Source: Planotetraspora kaengkrachanensis
Lineage (GTDB): Bacteria; Actinomycetota; Actinomycetes; Streptosporangiales; Streptosporangiaceae
Assembly: GCF_016862895.1 (NCBI RefSeq)
Contig: NZ_BONV01000047.1
Location: 1 to 64,000 of the forward strand
DNA length: 64,000 bases
Direction of reading: 5' to 3'
In this document: piece after piece, positions 8,760 through 17,853 of the stretch
How positions within the stretch are numbered: the first letter of the stretch is position 1
Layout of the letters: the number at the start of each line of letters is the position of its first letter
The notes under the pieces: generated by a model
Told to the model about the DNA's origin: nothing
The model's input: only the letters and a program-made list of their open reading frames with translations
Database searches by the model: none
Made by a program: the position numbers and the translations under genes

Positions 8760-8945
8760 AGCGCGCAGTCCTCCCGGCAGCTCGCCGCGGCTCCGGGATG
8801 AGCCTTCGGGCACGTGGCCAGGGGTTCTGCGTCCCTGCCCGTCCAGCAGGTCGATCGCCTTGCCGGTGGCCATGTCCAGCGAGATTGTTCCGTACCGGTG
8901 CGGGCGTTTGAGGGCGAAATCATCGACCCGAGCACAACCGGCGCG
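8760..8945 (-). pseudogene. ISL3-family transposase remnant
   Basis: The minus strand reads VDDFALKRPHRYGTISLDMA and GKAIDLLDG in one frame, then GRDAEPLATCPKAHPGAAAS in the next. Together they match the start of the DDE catalytic region of ISL3-family transposases (DDFALRRGHRYGT ... DVLPGRDADTLAAWLRAHPG), including the first catalytic Asp. One frameshift separates the parts; both ends are missing. It shows that a transposon once disrupted this interval upstream of the LLM gene. Confidence 0.75.
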
Positions 8946-8959
8946 ACGACGACACTTTA

Positions 8960-8977
8960 CCGAGAACGCGTTCTCGG
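8960..8977. promoter_or_regulatory. Perfect 18-bp palindrome, candidate operator
   Basis: The sequence CCGAGAACGCGTTCTCGG is its own reverse complement. It lies 90 bases upstream of the isochorismatase-like gene. Perfect palindromes with a GAACGCGTTC core are typical of TetR-family operators. No TetR gene is adjacent, so the cognate regulator would act in trans or be lost. Confidence 0.5.
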
Positions 8978-9066
8978 GCGGCTCCCGGGGGAACAGTGCT
9001 GCAGACAGTGCATGTGCATGATGGGAATCACTGGAATTTGCGATATCGAAACCATGAGGACACGCC

Positions 9067-9702
9067 ATGTCGCGCTTCATATATGAACCGAAGGCAACGG
9101 GTTTGGTCCTGATTGACACCGTGAACGATATCTTTTCCGAGAACGGAAAAGGCTATCCCCTCTTCAAGGAGGAGTTCGCGCGGATCGGCGTTCTGGAGAA
9201 CCTCGTACGCCTGCTCGCCGGGGCACGTGAGCGACAGATGCCGATCTTCTTCTGCCCGATGTCCTACACCGAAGAGGACTTCACGACCTGGAAGCACCTG
9301 TCCGGCATCCACCAGGAGATGTATACGAAGCGGATGTTCGAGGCCGGCAGTTGGGGCGCTGATTTCCATCCTCGGCTGAGGCCGCGTCCCGGCGAGATCA
9401 CAATCATCCCGCACAAGAACATCGACGTGATCGCGAACACCGATCTCGACGTCCAGCTACGTCAGCACGGCGTCGAGTACGTCGCGATCGGCGGGATGAT
9501 CGGGACCCTGTGCGTGGAGTCGACGGCGCGCAGTGCGATGGAGCGCGGCTACCACGTGACGACGTTCACCGACGCCACTGCCACCATCGGTGGCGAGGCC
9601 GCCCACGAGGCGATGGTGGAGCGCTACCGGTTGATCTCCCATGCCACGCTCGACGTCGAGGAGTTCCTCGCCGCGAGTGACAAGAGCGTCCATTCTGGCT
9701 GA
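9067..9702 (+). CDS. Isochorismatase-family cysteine hydrolase
   Basis: 211-residue cysteine hydrolase of the isochorismatase/nicotinamidase fold. The Asp-Lys-Cys triad is visible: Asp in GLVLIDTVNDIF (~17), Lys in PHKNIDV (~118) and Cys in GTLCVESTAR (~150) after the cis-peptide-containing GGMIG segment. Substrates of this superfamily include isochorismate, N-carbamoyl compounds, streptothricin and nicotinamide; which applies here cannot be told. A GAGGACA ribosome site precedes the ATG. A palindromic operator candidate lies upstream at 8960-8977. Monocistronic. Confidence 0.88.
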   Translation: MSRFIYEPKATGLVLIDTVNDIFSENGKGYPLFKEEFARIGVLENLVRLLAGARERQMPIFFCPMSYTEEDFTTWKHLSGIHQEMYTKRMFEAGSWGADFHPRLRPRPGEITIIPHKNIDVIANTDLDVQLRQHGVEYVAIGGMIGTLCVESTARSAMERGYHVTTFTDATATIGGEAAHEAMVERYRLISHATLDVEEFLAASDKSVHSG

Positions 9703-10062
9703 AGGCAAGCCTGCCGGGCGTACACGCCATAGGCTGTCGCCTCCTCCGCACCGACCTCCTCCGCACCGCCCTCCTCCACGGCCGCCGCGGCGGGCGGAAG
9801 GTTCCGGGTCCACCACGTAGGTCCCCGACTCCAGGAGCACGGAAGTAGTACTCCCATGCCGTACTTCTGATGGGCATGAGCGGCCGGCGAGACCGGCGCG
9901 GTCGGAACCGCCCCACAATGCGGCCCCAGATCCCCAGCCCCCCGTAACACGCCGTTCAGATTCCGTCCGCATGCGATCAAAGACCGCCGCTTAGCCTGCT
10001 CTGCTGGCCCTGCTGAGACAGCGGACCACAGCACGCAAGCGATCCATTTGGAGGTGCGGTCT
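9703..10062. other. Intergenic region with short GGAGG-rich tandem repeat
   Basis: About 360 bases without a gene. Positions 9740-9784 hold three tandem 15-base units, cctcctccgcaccg plus one base, the third degenerate. No transposase or RNA gene is recognisable. The 3' end carries the ribosome site GGAGGTG of the nuclease gene. Confidence 0.5.
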
Positions 10063-13000
10063 TTGTCTACGCCGCTTTTCCGGCGACTCAGCATCGCCGC
10101 TTTAACACTGTCGACGGCAGGCGCCGCCTGCTCGTTGTTCACCGCCCCGGCGTCCGCCGATTCAGCCGGGACCGGTCTGGTCATCAGCGAGACCTACGTC
10201 AACGGAGGCTCGTCCGGCGCGAGCTACCTCAACAAGTTCGTCGAGCTCTACAACCCGACGTCGAACGCCATCTCCCTCACCGGCGACACCCTCCAGTACC
10301 GTGCGCCCACGAGCACCGTGGTCCCGAGCGGTTCGCAGGTGTTCCCGCTTTCCGGGACGGTCGCCGGCCACGGCCACTTCCTCATCCAGTTGCCGAGCAA
10401 CAACGCGAGCACCAACCCTGGTGCACCGCTGCCCACGCCCGACCTGAGCACCGGCGGGAGCGTCAACCCGGGCGCGGGCGGCGGCACGTTGTTCATCGCC
10501 GCCAGCACCTCGGGTGTGCTTCCCACCGACAGCACGGTGATCGACAAGATCGGATGGGGAACCAGCAACTCTCCGGAGGCGAACGCTCCGACGGGTAACT
10601 CGCTGACCCTGAGCTACCAGCGTGGCGCGGACGGCGCGGACACCGATGACAACGCCGCCGACTTCCACGTCGCCGCGCCGAACCCCCAGAACGCCGCCTC
10701 CGACGCCGGGAACCCCGGTGGCGGCACCGGGACGATCACGGTCACGAGCCCCGGCGCGCAGAGCGCCGTCTCCGGCACGGCGATCACACCGATCGACCTG
10801 CAGGCCTCCGGCGGCACCGCGCCGTACACCTGGACGGCGACCGGACTGCCCGCCGGGCTGACGATCTCCTCGGACGGCACCGTCTCGGGCACTCCCACCT
10901 CGGCCGGCACGTCGTCGGTGACGGTGACCGCCGCCGACTCGACCGGTGCGACCGGTTCGGCGACCTTCGGCTTCAAAGTCACCGAGGCCGCTTCGACCAT
11001 CACCCCGATCGCGTCGATCCAGGGCACGAACACCGATACCTCGCCGTACAATGGGCAGACCGTCACGACCGAGGGTGTCGTGACCGCTGTCTACGCGACC
11101 GGCGGCTTCAACGGCTTCTTCCTGGAGACCGGCGGCGCCGGCGGCACCAAGGCCGACGACAAGACCCCGGACGCCTCCGACGCGGTGTTCGTCTACGGGT
11201 CGGCGTCGGCCGGCCAGGTCACGATCGGCGACAGCGTCCAGGTGACCGGCGAGGTCACCGAGTTCCAGGGCGAGACCGAGATCCAGTTCCCGACGGTGAC
11301 CAAGCTCGCCACCGCGCTGCCGGCCGTCGTCCCGGACCAGATCACGTGGTCGGACCTGGCGACCGACGCCGCGAAGGAGGCGCACGAGGGTGAGCTGATC
11401 ACCCCGCAGGGCGACTTCACGGTGTCGGACAACTACGACGCGAACTTCTACGGCTCCTTCACGCTGGCCGCGGGCGACAAGCCGCTGCGCCAGCCGACCG
11501 ACGCCGGAACCGCGGGCAGCGCCGAGGCGAAGGCCGTCGCGGCCGACAACGCCGCCCGGATGGTGACGCTCGACGACGGCTCCAGCACGAACTACAGCAC
11601 CGGCAACTCCCGCAACGTTCCGCTGCCGTGGCTGACCACGACCCACCCGGTCACGGTGGGCTCGAAGGTCACCTTCCACGAGCCGGTGATCCTCGAGTAC
11701 CGGTTCTCGCTGTGGAACTTCCAGCCGAGGCAGCAGGTCACCGACGACGGCTCGGCGGTCGCCACCTTCAGCGACCTCCGTACCGGCAACCAGCGGCCGG
11801 CGGCCGTCAGCGGCGACGTCCGCCTGGCCACGTTCAACGTCGAGAACTACTTCCCCATGACCGGCGAGGACTACGTCGCCAAGGGACTGGGCACCTGCAC
11901 GTACTACACGGACCGGCAGGGCAACCGGATCGCGGTCAACACGTGCACCGGCACGGACGGCGGCTCCGGCCCGCGCGGCGCGGCCGACGACGCCAACTTC
12001 GCCCGCCAGCAGGCGAAGATCGTCACCGGTATCAACCGGCTCGGCGCGAGCATCGTGTCGCTGGAGGAGATCGAGAACTCCGTCAAGTTCGGTGAGCCGC
12101 GGGACACCGCGCTGGCCGGCCTCGTCGACGCGCTCAACGCGGCCGCCGGCTCGAACGTCTGGGCCTACGCGCCGTCGCCGTCCGCCGACAAGCTGCCGCC
12201 GCTGTCCCAGCAGGATGTCATCCGTACCGCCTTCATCTACAAGCCGGCCGACGTCGCCCTGGTCGGACCGTCGACCGTGCTGACCGGCGACTCCGGCCCA
12301 GGCCAGCCGTTCTCGATCGCCCGTCAGCCGCTGGCCCAGGGCTTCAAGAAGGCCGGCGCCACCGACAAGGACGCGTTCCTCGTCGTGGCCAACCACCTGA
12401 AGTCGAAGGGTGCGGGCACCCCGCTCTACGACGGCGACATCGAGGACACCTCGTCCCCGGCCGTCGACCAGGGCGCGTACAACGCGACCCGGGTCCGCCA
12501 GGCCCAGGACCTCTCCGCGTTCGCGTCGCAGGCGGCGACCGGCCTCGGCACCGACCGGATCTTCCTGCTCGGCGACTTCAACGCCTACACGCACGAGGAC
12601 CCGATGCAGGTCCTGTACGCCGCCGGATACACCGACCTGGGCAGCATGTTCGACCCGTCGGAGTCGACGTACTCCTTCAACGGCCTGCAGGGCTCCCTCG
12701 ACCACGTGCTGGCCAGCCCGGCCGCGAAGGCGATGGCGACCGGCGCGGACGTGTGGCAGATCAACGCGCAGGAGTCCGTGGCCTACGGCTACAGCCGCTA
12801 CAACTACAACGCCACCCAGCTGTTCAACGGCACCGACCCCTTCGCGGCCTCCGACCACGACCCGGTGATCGTCGGGCTGAACCTTCCGGTCACGCCCACC
12901 GCTCCGGCCTGGGTCGCCTCGAAGGTCTACAACAACGGCGACACGGTGACGTACCAGGGCTCGACCTGGCAGGCCATGTGGTGGACGCAGAACCAGAAGC

Positions 13001-13188
13001 CGGGCGACCCCAACGGCCCCTGGGAGCAGATGCAGACCGCGGCCGACGGCACCGCCATCTGGACCCCGTCCCGGGTCTTCAACACCGGCGACGTCGTCAT
13101 CTACAAGGACAAGAAGTACAAGGCGCAGTGGTGGACCCGTAACCAGGCGCCCGGCCAGCCCTACGGCCCCTGGCAGCCCGTCAGCTGA
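10063..13188 (+). CDS. Secreted ExeM/NucH-family endonuclease with LTD, Ig and two CBM domains
   Basis: 1041-residue exported nuclease, likely for degrading extracellular DNA. A Sec signal peptide (residues 1-33, ending ASADS) is followed by a lamin-tail domain (~36-150), a putative Ig domain (~222-310), an OB-like YhcR segment (~313-500) and an endonuclease/exonuclease/phosphatase domain (~587-930). That domain shows TFNVENYF, the catalytic LLGDFNAYTHEDP and the terminal SDHDPVIVGL motif. Two tandem chitin-binding-type modules follow (~945-1041; each WxxxxVYNNGD...WWTQNQKPG-like). Start is TTG 10063, 6 bases after GGAGGTG. Chitin- or wall-binding modules on a nuclease would anchor it to polymers. 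A strong terminator follows. Confidence 0.92.
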   Translation: MSTPLFRRLSIAALTLSTAGAACSLFTAPASADSAGTGLVISETYVNGGSSGASYLNKFVELYNPTSNAISLTGDTLQYRAPTSTVVPSGSQVFPLSGTVAGHGHFLIQLPSNNASTNPGAPLPTPDLSTGGSVNPGAGGGTLFIAASTSGVLPTDSTVIDKIGWGTSNSPEANAPTGNSLTLSYQRGADGADTDDNAADFHVAAPNPQNAASDAGNPGGGTGTITVTSPGAQSAVSGTAITPIDLQASGGTAPYTWTATGLPAGLTISSDGTVSGTPTSAGTSSVTVTAADSTGATGSATFGFKVTEAASTITPIASIQGTNTDTSPYNGQTVTTEGVVTAVYATGGFNGFFLETGGAGGTKADDKTPDASDAVFVYGSASAGQVTIGDSVQVTGEVTEFQGETEIQFPTVTKLATALPAVVPDQITWSDLATDAAKEAHEGELITPQGDFTVSDNYDANFYGSFTLAAGDKPLRQPTDAGTAGSAEAKAVAADNAARMVTLDDGSSTNYSTGNSRNVPLPWLTTTHPVTVGSKVTFHEPVILEYRFSLWNFQPRQQVTDDGSAVATFSDLRTGNQRPAAVSGDVRLATFNVENYFPMTGEDYVAKGLGTCTYYTDRQGNRIAVNTCTGTDGGSGPRGAADDANFARQQAKIVTGINRLGASIVSLEEIENSVKFGEPRDTALAGLVDALNAAAGSNVWAYAPSPSADKLPPLSQQDVIRTAFIYKPADVALVGPSTVLTGDSGPGQPFSIARQPLAQGFKKAGATDKDAFLVVANHLKSKGAGTPLYDGDIEDTSSPAVDQGAYNATRVRQAQDLSAFASQAATGLGTDRIFLLGDFNAYTHEDPMQVLYAAGYTDLGSMFDPSESTYSFNGLQGSLDHVLASPAAKAMATGADVWQINAQESVAYGYSRYNYNATQLFNGTDPFAASDHDPVIVGLNLPVTPTAPAWVASKVYNNGDTVTYQGSTWQAMWWTQNQKPGDPNGPWEQMQTAADGTAIWTPSRVFNTGDVVIYKDKKYKAQWWTRNQAPGQPYGPWQPVS

Positions 13189-13206
13189 CCAGAGGCAATG
13201 AAGACG

Positions 13207-13239
13207 GGGCCGCCTTCCGATGCAGATCGAAGGCGGCCC
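13207..13239 (+). terminator. Rho-independent-type terminator hairpin of the nuclease gene
   Basis: Perfect 11-bp stem GGGCCGCCTTC / GAAGGCGGCCC with an 11-base loop, 18 bases after the nuclease stop codon. No long T-run follows, as is common in high-GC actinomycetes. Confidence 0.8.
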
Positions 13240-13339
13240 TGTCGCATTCCGGGTGGTCGGTCCACTGGAGAGAGGGTTCAGCTCTGCGCGGTGGGCCGGA
13301 CGACGACCTCGTTCACGTCGACCTCGGCCGGTTGCTCAA

Positions 13340-13707
13340 TGGTCAAGCTGTGCGACTCCGCCCCCGACCTGCTGGCCACGATGCCGCCACACCAGGCCCT
13401 GCGCGCGTGGATGGGCCGCTTCATCGACTACGCGACCGCGAAACTGGGCATGGCCGACGCGCTGCGCGCCCTCGTCGAATCGGGCGTCAACCCGTACGCC
13501 CAGAGTCACGAGATGATGCCGGCCGCCCTGACCTCACTCCTGGACGCCAGCGTCAAGGCCGGGACCATCCGGCCGGACATCACCGCGACCGACATGTTCG
13601 CCGCTCTCACCGGCATCGCCCTCGCGTCCGGCAAGTCCGAGCAACGCGAGCAGGCAGAACGCCTCCTCGACCTCACCATGGACGGGCTGAGAACCGCCGT
13701 GCGGTGA
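13340..13707 (+). pseudogene. TetR-family regulator lacking its DNA-binding domain
   Basis: The frame encodes LLATMPPHQALRAWMGRFID, then the helices ADALRALVESGVNPYAQSHE and GTIRPDITATDMFAALTGIA, ending near LDLTMDGLR. This is the ligand-binding and dimerisation half of an actinobacterial TetR/AcrR regulator (about 120 residues). The HTH half (some 60 residues) is absent; upstream sequence in frame is unrelated and abuts the terminator of the nuclease gene. I therefore call a truncated gene. Expression as a dominant partner of another TetR cannot be excluded. Confidence 0.75.
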
Positions 13708-13928
13708 GGTCGGTGGTGATGGTCTTCACGCGTTCGGCAGCGTCCGCGAAGTGAGATGTCGGGCCCGCGAAGTGTGACCAATCTGCGGAGCCCGGAGGCG
13801 AAGACGCGGCAGTGCAGCGCGTGATCGTCGGGATGGTACAGGGCCCGGGTGGCCGGATCCGTGAACCACGGGTAACCGATGCTGCGGGCTGGGCCGGTGT
13901 GTCGGCCTACACCCCCGCGAGCGGTGCG

Positions 13929-15473
13929 TCAGCGACGGCCGAACTGTTCCTTCATGGCCTCGAGGTCGGCAGCGACGCCGGCCAGGAACTCGGCGGTCGA
14001 CTCGGGGTCTGCCGGCTTCGGCTCCGGCCGCACGCTGCCGCCCGTCGGGGTGGAGGTGCGGAAGACGGCCGTGTCGGGTGCGGTGGGCGGCAGGGGCTTC
14101 ATGTCATGGAGGATGAGCATGTCGGCCACCAGGCAGGTGACCTCGCCGTCGGCGGTGCGGCCGATCCAGACCGGATAGGAGCCGTCGCCTCTCCCGCTCG
14201 AATAGGCGATCAGATTGGTGCCGGTGGCCGGGTCGGCGGCCTCCAGCGCCGTGTCATGGTCCCAGGCGTCGTCGCCCTGTTGCCGTTGCTCGTACGCTGC
14301 GGCGAGAACGTCCCGCCCTGACGCGTCCAGGAATGCGCCCATGCCGCTGTCCACTCCGAAGCCGTAGAACTCGCCGTCACCGAGCAGCCGTATGTCCTGC
14401 CCGGGACGGACCGCGAGTTCCCAGCTCGCGGTGGGCTTGTCGTGGATCCGCACCATCGCGGCGGTCGTCTCGTTCCAGGCTTCGCTCTCCCACCGCATCC
14501 CGGCGATCAGCACAGGGTAGTTCCCAGCCGGGACCATCACCGTGAACGGCTCGTCGCTGCTGTAGAGGGTGCCGGGGTCGGCGGCGATCACCGCGCCGGT
14601 AGGCAGCCGCAACATTCCGGCGGGTTCGGGTTCGGTAACGATCGCGACGCCCAACTCGGTGTCTGAGAAGCGACTGCCCGGCGTGAACAGCGCGTTCAGA
14701 TTGCGTGGTCGTAGACCCGACGGAGCCTTCCACAGCGGCGTCACGGCCTCCCGGTGCCCCTGGTCTTCCTTGTGCCTGGCGGGTACGAGCGTCACGTCGC
14801 CGGCACTGCGTTTGAAACCGAGCATCGGGCCGTCCGCGTACGCCGTCCAGTCGCCGAACGGGGCCCTGCGCAGGGTGCGGTGCCGCTCAGGGATGGCGTG
14901 GGTGGTCTGGAACAGGCCATCATGGTCCAGTTCCACATTGGCTCTGTCGGTGTCCGGCTGGGCCGTGAGGGTGAAGTGCCAGCCGCGCTCGGGGAATTCC
15001 GACTCGTCCGCAGATGCGTAGCGCCACTGCTCGTATTGGCGCAGATGCAGTAGGCCCGGCTCGAGTTCGCGGTAGTCATACGCACGGTCGCGGCGGCCGT
15101 GCTCGTCGAAGAGGAACAGGCCGAGGTAATGGCGCCCCCAGTCGATCTGCAGCAGCGCCCTGGGCTGCGCGCCTGCGGTGAGCAGCACCGCGTAAGGATC
15201 CCCTGCCGAATCTCGCTTCCGCGCCCTCTCCACACTCATCGCGCCAACACACTTGCGGGCCTGCGGATCCCATCCCGCGCAGTAGGTGAGCTCGACCGTG
15301 CTTTCCTCGGCCACGCTCTGCTCCGCCCTTCCGTTCACTGACCAGCCGATCCGGACAGTATCCGCCGACAGCGACAGACCGCTTACCAACGCTAGGCAGG
15401 TCAGGAACACCAGACCGGATCGCCGGCGACGGAAAGCCCCGCCCGCCGAACGGTACTTCCGCAGACTTCCCAT
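13929..15473 (-). CDS. Membrane-anchored or secreted DUF4241 protein
   Basis: 514-residue protein. A basic N-terminus (RRRRSG) and a hydrophobic stretch at ~20-38 give a signal peptide or membrane anchor. The middle (~40-280) is not recognised. Residues ~290-480 fit DUF4241, with GAVIAADPGTLYSSDEPFTV, VPAGNYPVLIAG and GEFYGFGVDSGMGAFLDA as characteristic blocks. DUF4241 proteins have no known reaction and occur next to polymorphic-toxin and SUKH loci. Start ATG 15473 chosen because it precedes the hydrophobic segment; the ribosome site is weak. The C-terminus is charged (ATDLEAMKEQFGRR-like). Confidence 0.72.
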   Translation of the reverse strand: MGSLRKYRSAGGAFRRRRSGLVFLTCLALVSGLSLSADTVRIGWSVNGRAEQSVAEESTVELTYCAGWDPQARKCVGAMSVERARKRDSAGDPYAVLLTAGAQPRALLQIDWGRHYLGLFLFDEHGRRDRAYDYRELEPGLLHLRQYEQWRYASADESEFPERGWHFTLTAQPDTDRANVELDHDGLFQTTHAIPERHRTLRRAPFGDWTAYADGPMLGFKRSAGDVTLVPARHKEDQGHREAVTPLWKAPSGLRPRNLNALFTPGSRFSDTELGVAIVTEPEPAGMLRLPTGAVIAADPGTLYSSDEPFTVMVPAGNYPVLIAGMRWESEAWNETTAAMVRIHDKPTASWELAVRPGQDIRLLGDGEFYGFGVDSGMGAFLDASGRDVLAAAYEQRQQGDDAWDHDTALEAADPATGTNLIAYSSGRGDGSYPVWIGRTADGEVTCLVADMLILHDMKPLPPTAPDTAVFRTSTPTGGSVRPEPKPADPESTAEFLAGVAADLEAMKEQFGRR

Positions 15474-15760
15474 GCCCCCACGATCTGGAGTTCCTCGGGC
15501 CCGGTTCGCCCGAGCGTCGCCGGCGTCGTGCTGGGTCACGACGTCATGATCCCATGGGGCCTCCGGCCACCGAGGCCGCAGTGGCAAGCATCAACCGAAG
15601 CAGGACACAGGACGTGTGCGAATACAGGCTGTGCCTGAACGCCGCCCGAGGCGGCGACCGCACGATGGTCTGGTCTTCCCCGAAGTGGGATGCCGGAGAA
15701 GACGCACAGGCAGATACTCGGCCTGAGTGCCGGGCCTCTCGGCATAGGAGGAGACCAGCC

Positions 15761-15958
15761 ATGGACGAGTTGATAGCCACCGGCGCCGGCGACGTCTATC
15801 ACGCAGGCGAGGACTGCTGGGCGCTTCGTGCAGGCCTGGCCAGTGGGGAGACCCAGGACCACACCTTGCATGAGGTCCACCGGTTCGCGTCCGCTGCCCT
15901 GGCTGAGGCGGCCGGCTACCGAGCATGCGGCATCTGCCTCGACAGCCATGGCCCGTAA
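15761..15958 (+). CDS. Small Ada-like metal-binding-type protein
   Basis: 65-residue protein with an excellent ribosome site (AGGAGGAG) before the ATG. The motif VYHAGEDCWALRAG near residue 10-23 and a C-terminal ACGIC (~56-60) resemble the small zinc-binding Ada/Ada-like domain where a Cys/His pair near the start and a CxxC near the end hold one metal. Here the N-terminal part has one His and one Cys. Function unknown; no partner gene is within 200 bases. Confidence 0.6.
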   Translation: MDELIATGAGDVYHAGEDCWALRAGLASGETQDHTLHEVHRFASAALAEAAGYRACGICLDSHGP

Positions 15959-16158
15959 TGCCGACGACCTCCATCAAGGGGGCGGGCGATGTTCCGGCGG
16001 CAGACGTCGTCCGCGACATGGTCGGCCACAGCCGGTAAGACGGCCAACCGCGCGGTCAGGCCGAGGAGCCTCGGCCGGCAGGCGCCGAGATGAAGCCATA
16101 CCGCGGGTGTCTGGCCCCGAACGGAAGGCCTTACCTGCGCTGATGCATCATTCCAGGG

Positions 16159-17109
16159 GTGGAGGAGTTCGTACGCAATGCCTGGTCTACTGCGGATGTC
16201 GGGGACACAGACGCTTTCGGCTACTGGTCCGACGCCATCTGTGAGGCCTTCGTGGGGGTGTCCGTACGGCCTTCGGCAGACGTGCACTTCGAGGGTCGGG
16301 TCGATCACGCCGTTCTGGACGGGATCGGCTTCACGGTGGTGTCCTCGTTCGCCCAGCAGGTAGCCAGGACCCGTCGTATGATCGCCCGCGATCACGAGGA
16401 CTTCGTGCTGGCCAACATCCAGATCGAGGGCCAGGCCCAGGTGCGTCAGAACGGCCGGGTCACTGCGCTCTCCGCCGGGGCGATGGCCTTCGTCGACAGC
16501 AGCCGTCCGTACTCGCTGAGCTTTTCCGGCGCCTTCTCCCAACTGGTCGTCAAGGTTCCACGGTCGTTGCTGCCGCGGCGCTCACTCCCCGAATCGACAG
16601 CGGTGGAACTGAGCGCCACCGGACCCGGCCGGCTGGTCACCGATTTCCTCCTGGGCCTGAACCGCCAGCAGAGCCTGAACCCGAAAGCCGCAGCCGCCCT
16701 TGTCCCCCATGCGGTCGCACTGCTGGACTCGGCACTGGACTGGACTGCCGGCGAGACGCCGACGAACGCCTCGGCCGCCGCCCTGACGCGCGAGCGAGTC
16801 CATCGGTTCGTACGCCGCCACGTCCATGATCCGTACCTGGACGCCGCTGCGGTGGCCGCGGGCTGCGGCCTCTCCAAGCGCACCTTGTTCCGCGCCCTGG
16901 CGGCCGACGGGGAGTCACTCACCGCACTGATCCGCCGTCTGCGAGTCGCCCGTGCCCAGCAGATCCTTCGGGCTGCTCCTGGCCGCCCTCTGACAGTGGT
17001 GGCACACGAGTGCGGCTTCGGCGGCGAGGCTCAGCTGCACCGGGCATTCAAGGCCGTGACGGGCATCACGCCGGGAACCTACCGATCCGGCGGGAGCGGG
17101 GTGGGTTGA
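16159..17109 (+). CDS. AraC-family regulator with AraC_binding_2 domain
   Basis: 316-residue regulator starting at GTG 16159. Residues ~5-190 form the AraC_binding_2 sensor (FGYWSDAICEAFVGVSV, ALSAGAMAFVDSSRPYSLSF). Residues ~210-312 form the AraC double HTH (LDAAAVAAGCGLSKRTLFRA, then FGGEAQLHRAFKAVTGITPG). This is the same architecture as 5670-6692 but only distantly similar. It is convergent with the flavoprotein gene (stop codons 55 bases apart), so its target is not obvious from position. Confidence 0.88.
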   Translation: MEEFVRNAWSTADVGDTDAFGYWSDAICEAFVGVSVRPSADVHFEGRVDHAVLDGIGFTVVSSFAQQVARTRRMIARDHEDFVLANIQIEGQAQVRQNGRVTALSAGAMAFVDSSRPYSLSFSGAFSQLVVKVPRSLLPRRSLPESTAVELSATGPGRLVTDFLLGLNRQQSLNPKAAAALVPHAVALLDSALDWTAGETPTNASAAALTRERVHRFVRRHVHDPYLDAAAVAAGCGLSKRTLFRALAADGESLTALIRRLRVARAQQILRAAPGRPLTVVAHECGFGGEAQLHRAFKAVTGITPGTYRSGGSGVG

Positions 17110-17164
17110 GCGCGTCACACCGAAGGTCCCGCGGCGCGCGGATCGCCTCGCCGCCGGCGGGTCA

Positions 17165-17737
17165 TCAGGACGGCATGAGGTCCCTGATCACCTCGATGAA
17201 CCGCGGCGGCGCCGGCGGCATGGGGCTCTTGACGAACTCGCCGAGCGCGACGTCGTAGCGCGACCCCCACGACGGGTCGACGACGTGATATCCGTCCTCG
17301 CGGATCTGCCGGACATTGCGCGTGACCGCAGGGCTCTCCCACATCTCGCCGGTCATCACCGGAAAGAACACGACGGGAAAGGTCGCAGCCAGGATGGTGG
17401 TGGACAGCAGATTCGGTGCGCCGCCGGTCGCGGTCACGGAGAGCATGTTGGCTGTCGTGGGCAGTACCGCCATCAGGTCGTGTTGCGCAGCCAGGGTCGC
17501 ATGGTTGTCTCGCGGCCATGCGGCGGCCGTCGCGCCGGTCACCACCCTGTCCGCGAAGAGGGCGACCGTATGCGGCGGGAGGAAAGTGGCTGCTGTATGT
17601 GTCATCAGCACCGTGACGGTGCCGGTGAACGCGGTGCGCAGCGCACTGATGTACGTCGGAAGCGACGCGACCGCGGCTGAGCCGGTGGCACCGATCAGCA
17701 GGCGGCCACCAAAAGAGGAAACTTCGGTATCACTCAT
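17165..17737 (-). CDS. Flavoprotein (HFCD family: Dfp/EpiD-like decarboxylase)
   Basis: 190-residue FMN-binding protein of the homo-oligomeric flavin cysteine decarboxylase family. The start GGRLLIGATGSAAVASLPTY carries the FMN-binding GATGS loop. PVMTGEMWESPAVTRNVRQI near ~125-145 is the family M-x-W-x-P-A-x-x-x-N block. Related enzymes decarboxylate phosphopantothenoylcysteine (CoaBC) or C-terminal cysteines of lanthipeptides (EpiD/MrsD). Standalone copies are found in RiPP clusters, but no precursor peptide or lanthionine synthetase is near, so its role is open. The ribosome site is weak. Confidence 0.82.
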   Translation of the reverse strand: MSDTEVSSFGGRLLIGATGSAAVASLPTYISALRTAFTGTVTVLMTHTAATFLPPHTVALFADRVVTGATAAAWPRDNHATLAAQHDLMAVLPTTANMLSVTATGGAPNLLSTTILAATFPVVFFPVMTGEMWESPAVTRNVRQIREDGYHVVDPSWGSRYDVALGEFVKSPMPPAPPRFIEVIRDLMPS

Positions 17738-17853
17738 ACCCGAACGCTAAAACCCCATCCGAGGAGCGAGTGACCGACCGTGCCAAGGCAACTGACCAGT
17801 CGTGCCAGGGCATCGGAGGCGACTTCGTCACCGAGCCGCCACACGAGGTGCGG

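Noticed and set aside
7850-8935. Longer start for the LLM oxidoreductase at 8935
   Set aside because: The added 86 residues read through the transposase relic; ATG 8677 begins exactly at the conserved fold.
9740-9784. CRISPR-like or minisatellite array
   Set aside because: Three 15-base units without spacers; a simple tandem duplication. No cas genes or other arrays in the window.
10162-12858. Long open frame antisense to the nuclease gene (~900 codons)
   Set aside because: Arg/Val/Gly-rich shadow frame produced by high-GC third positions; no domain, no ribosome site, and the sense gene has clear motifs throughout.
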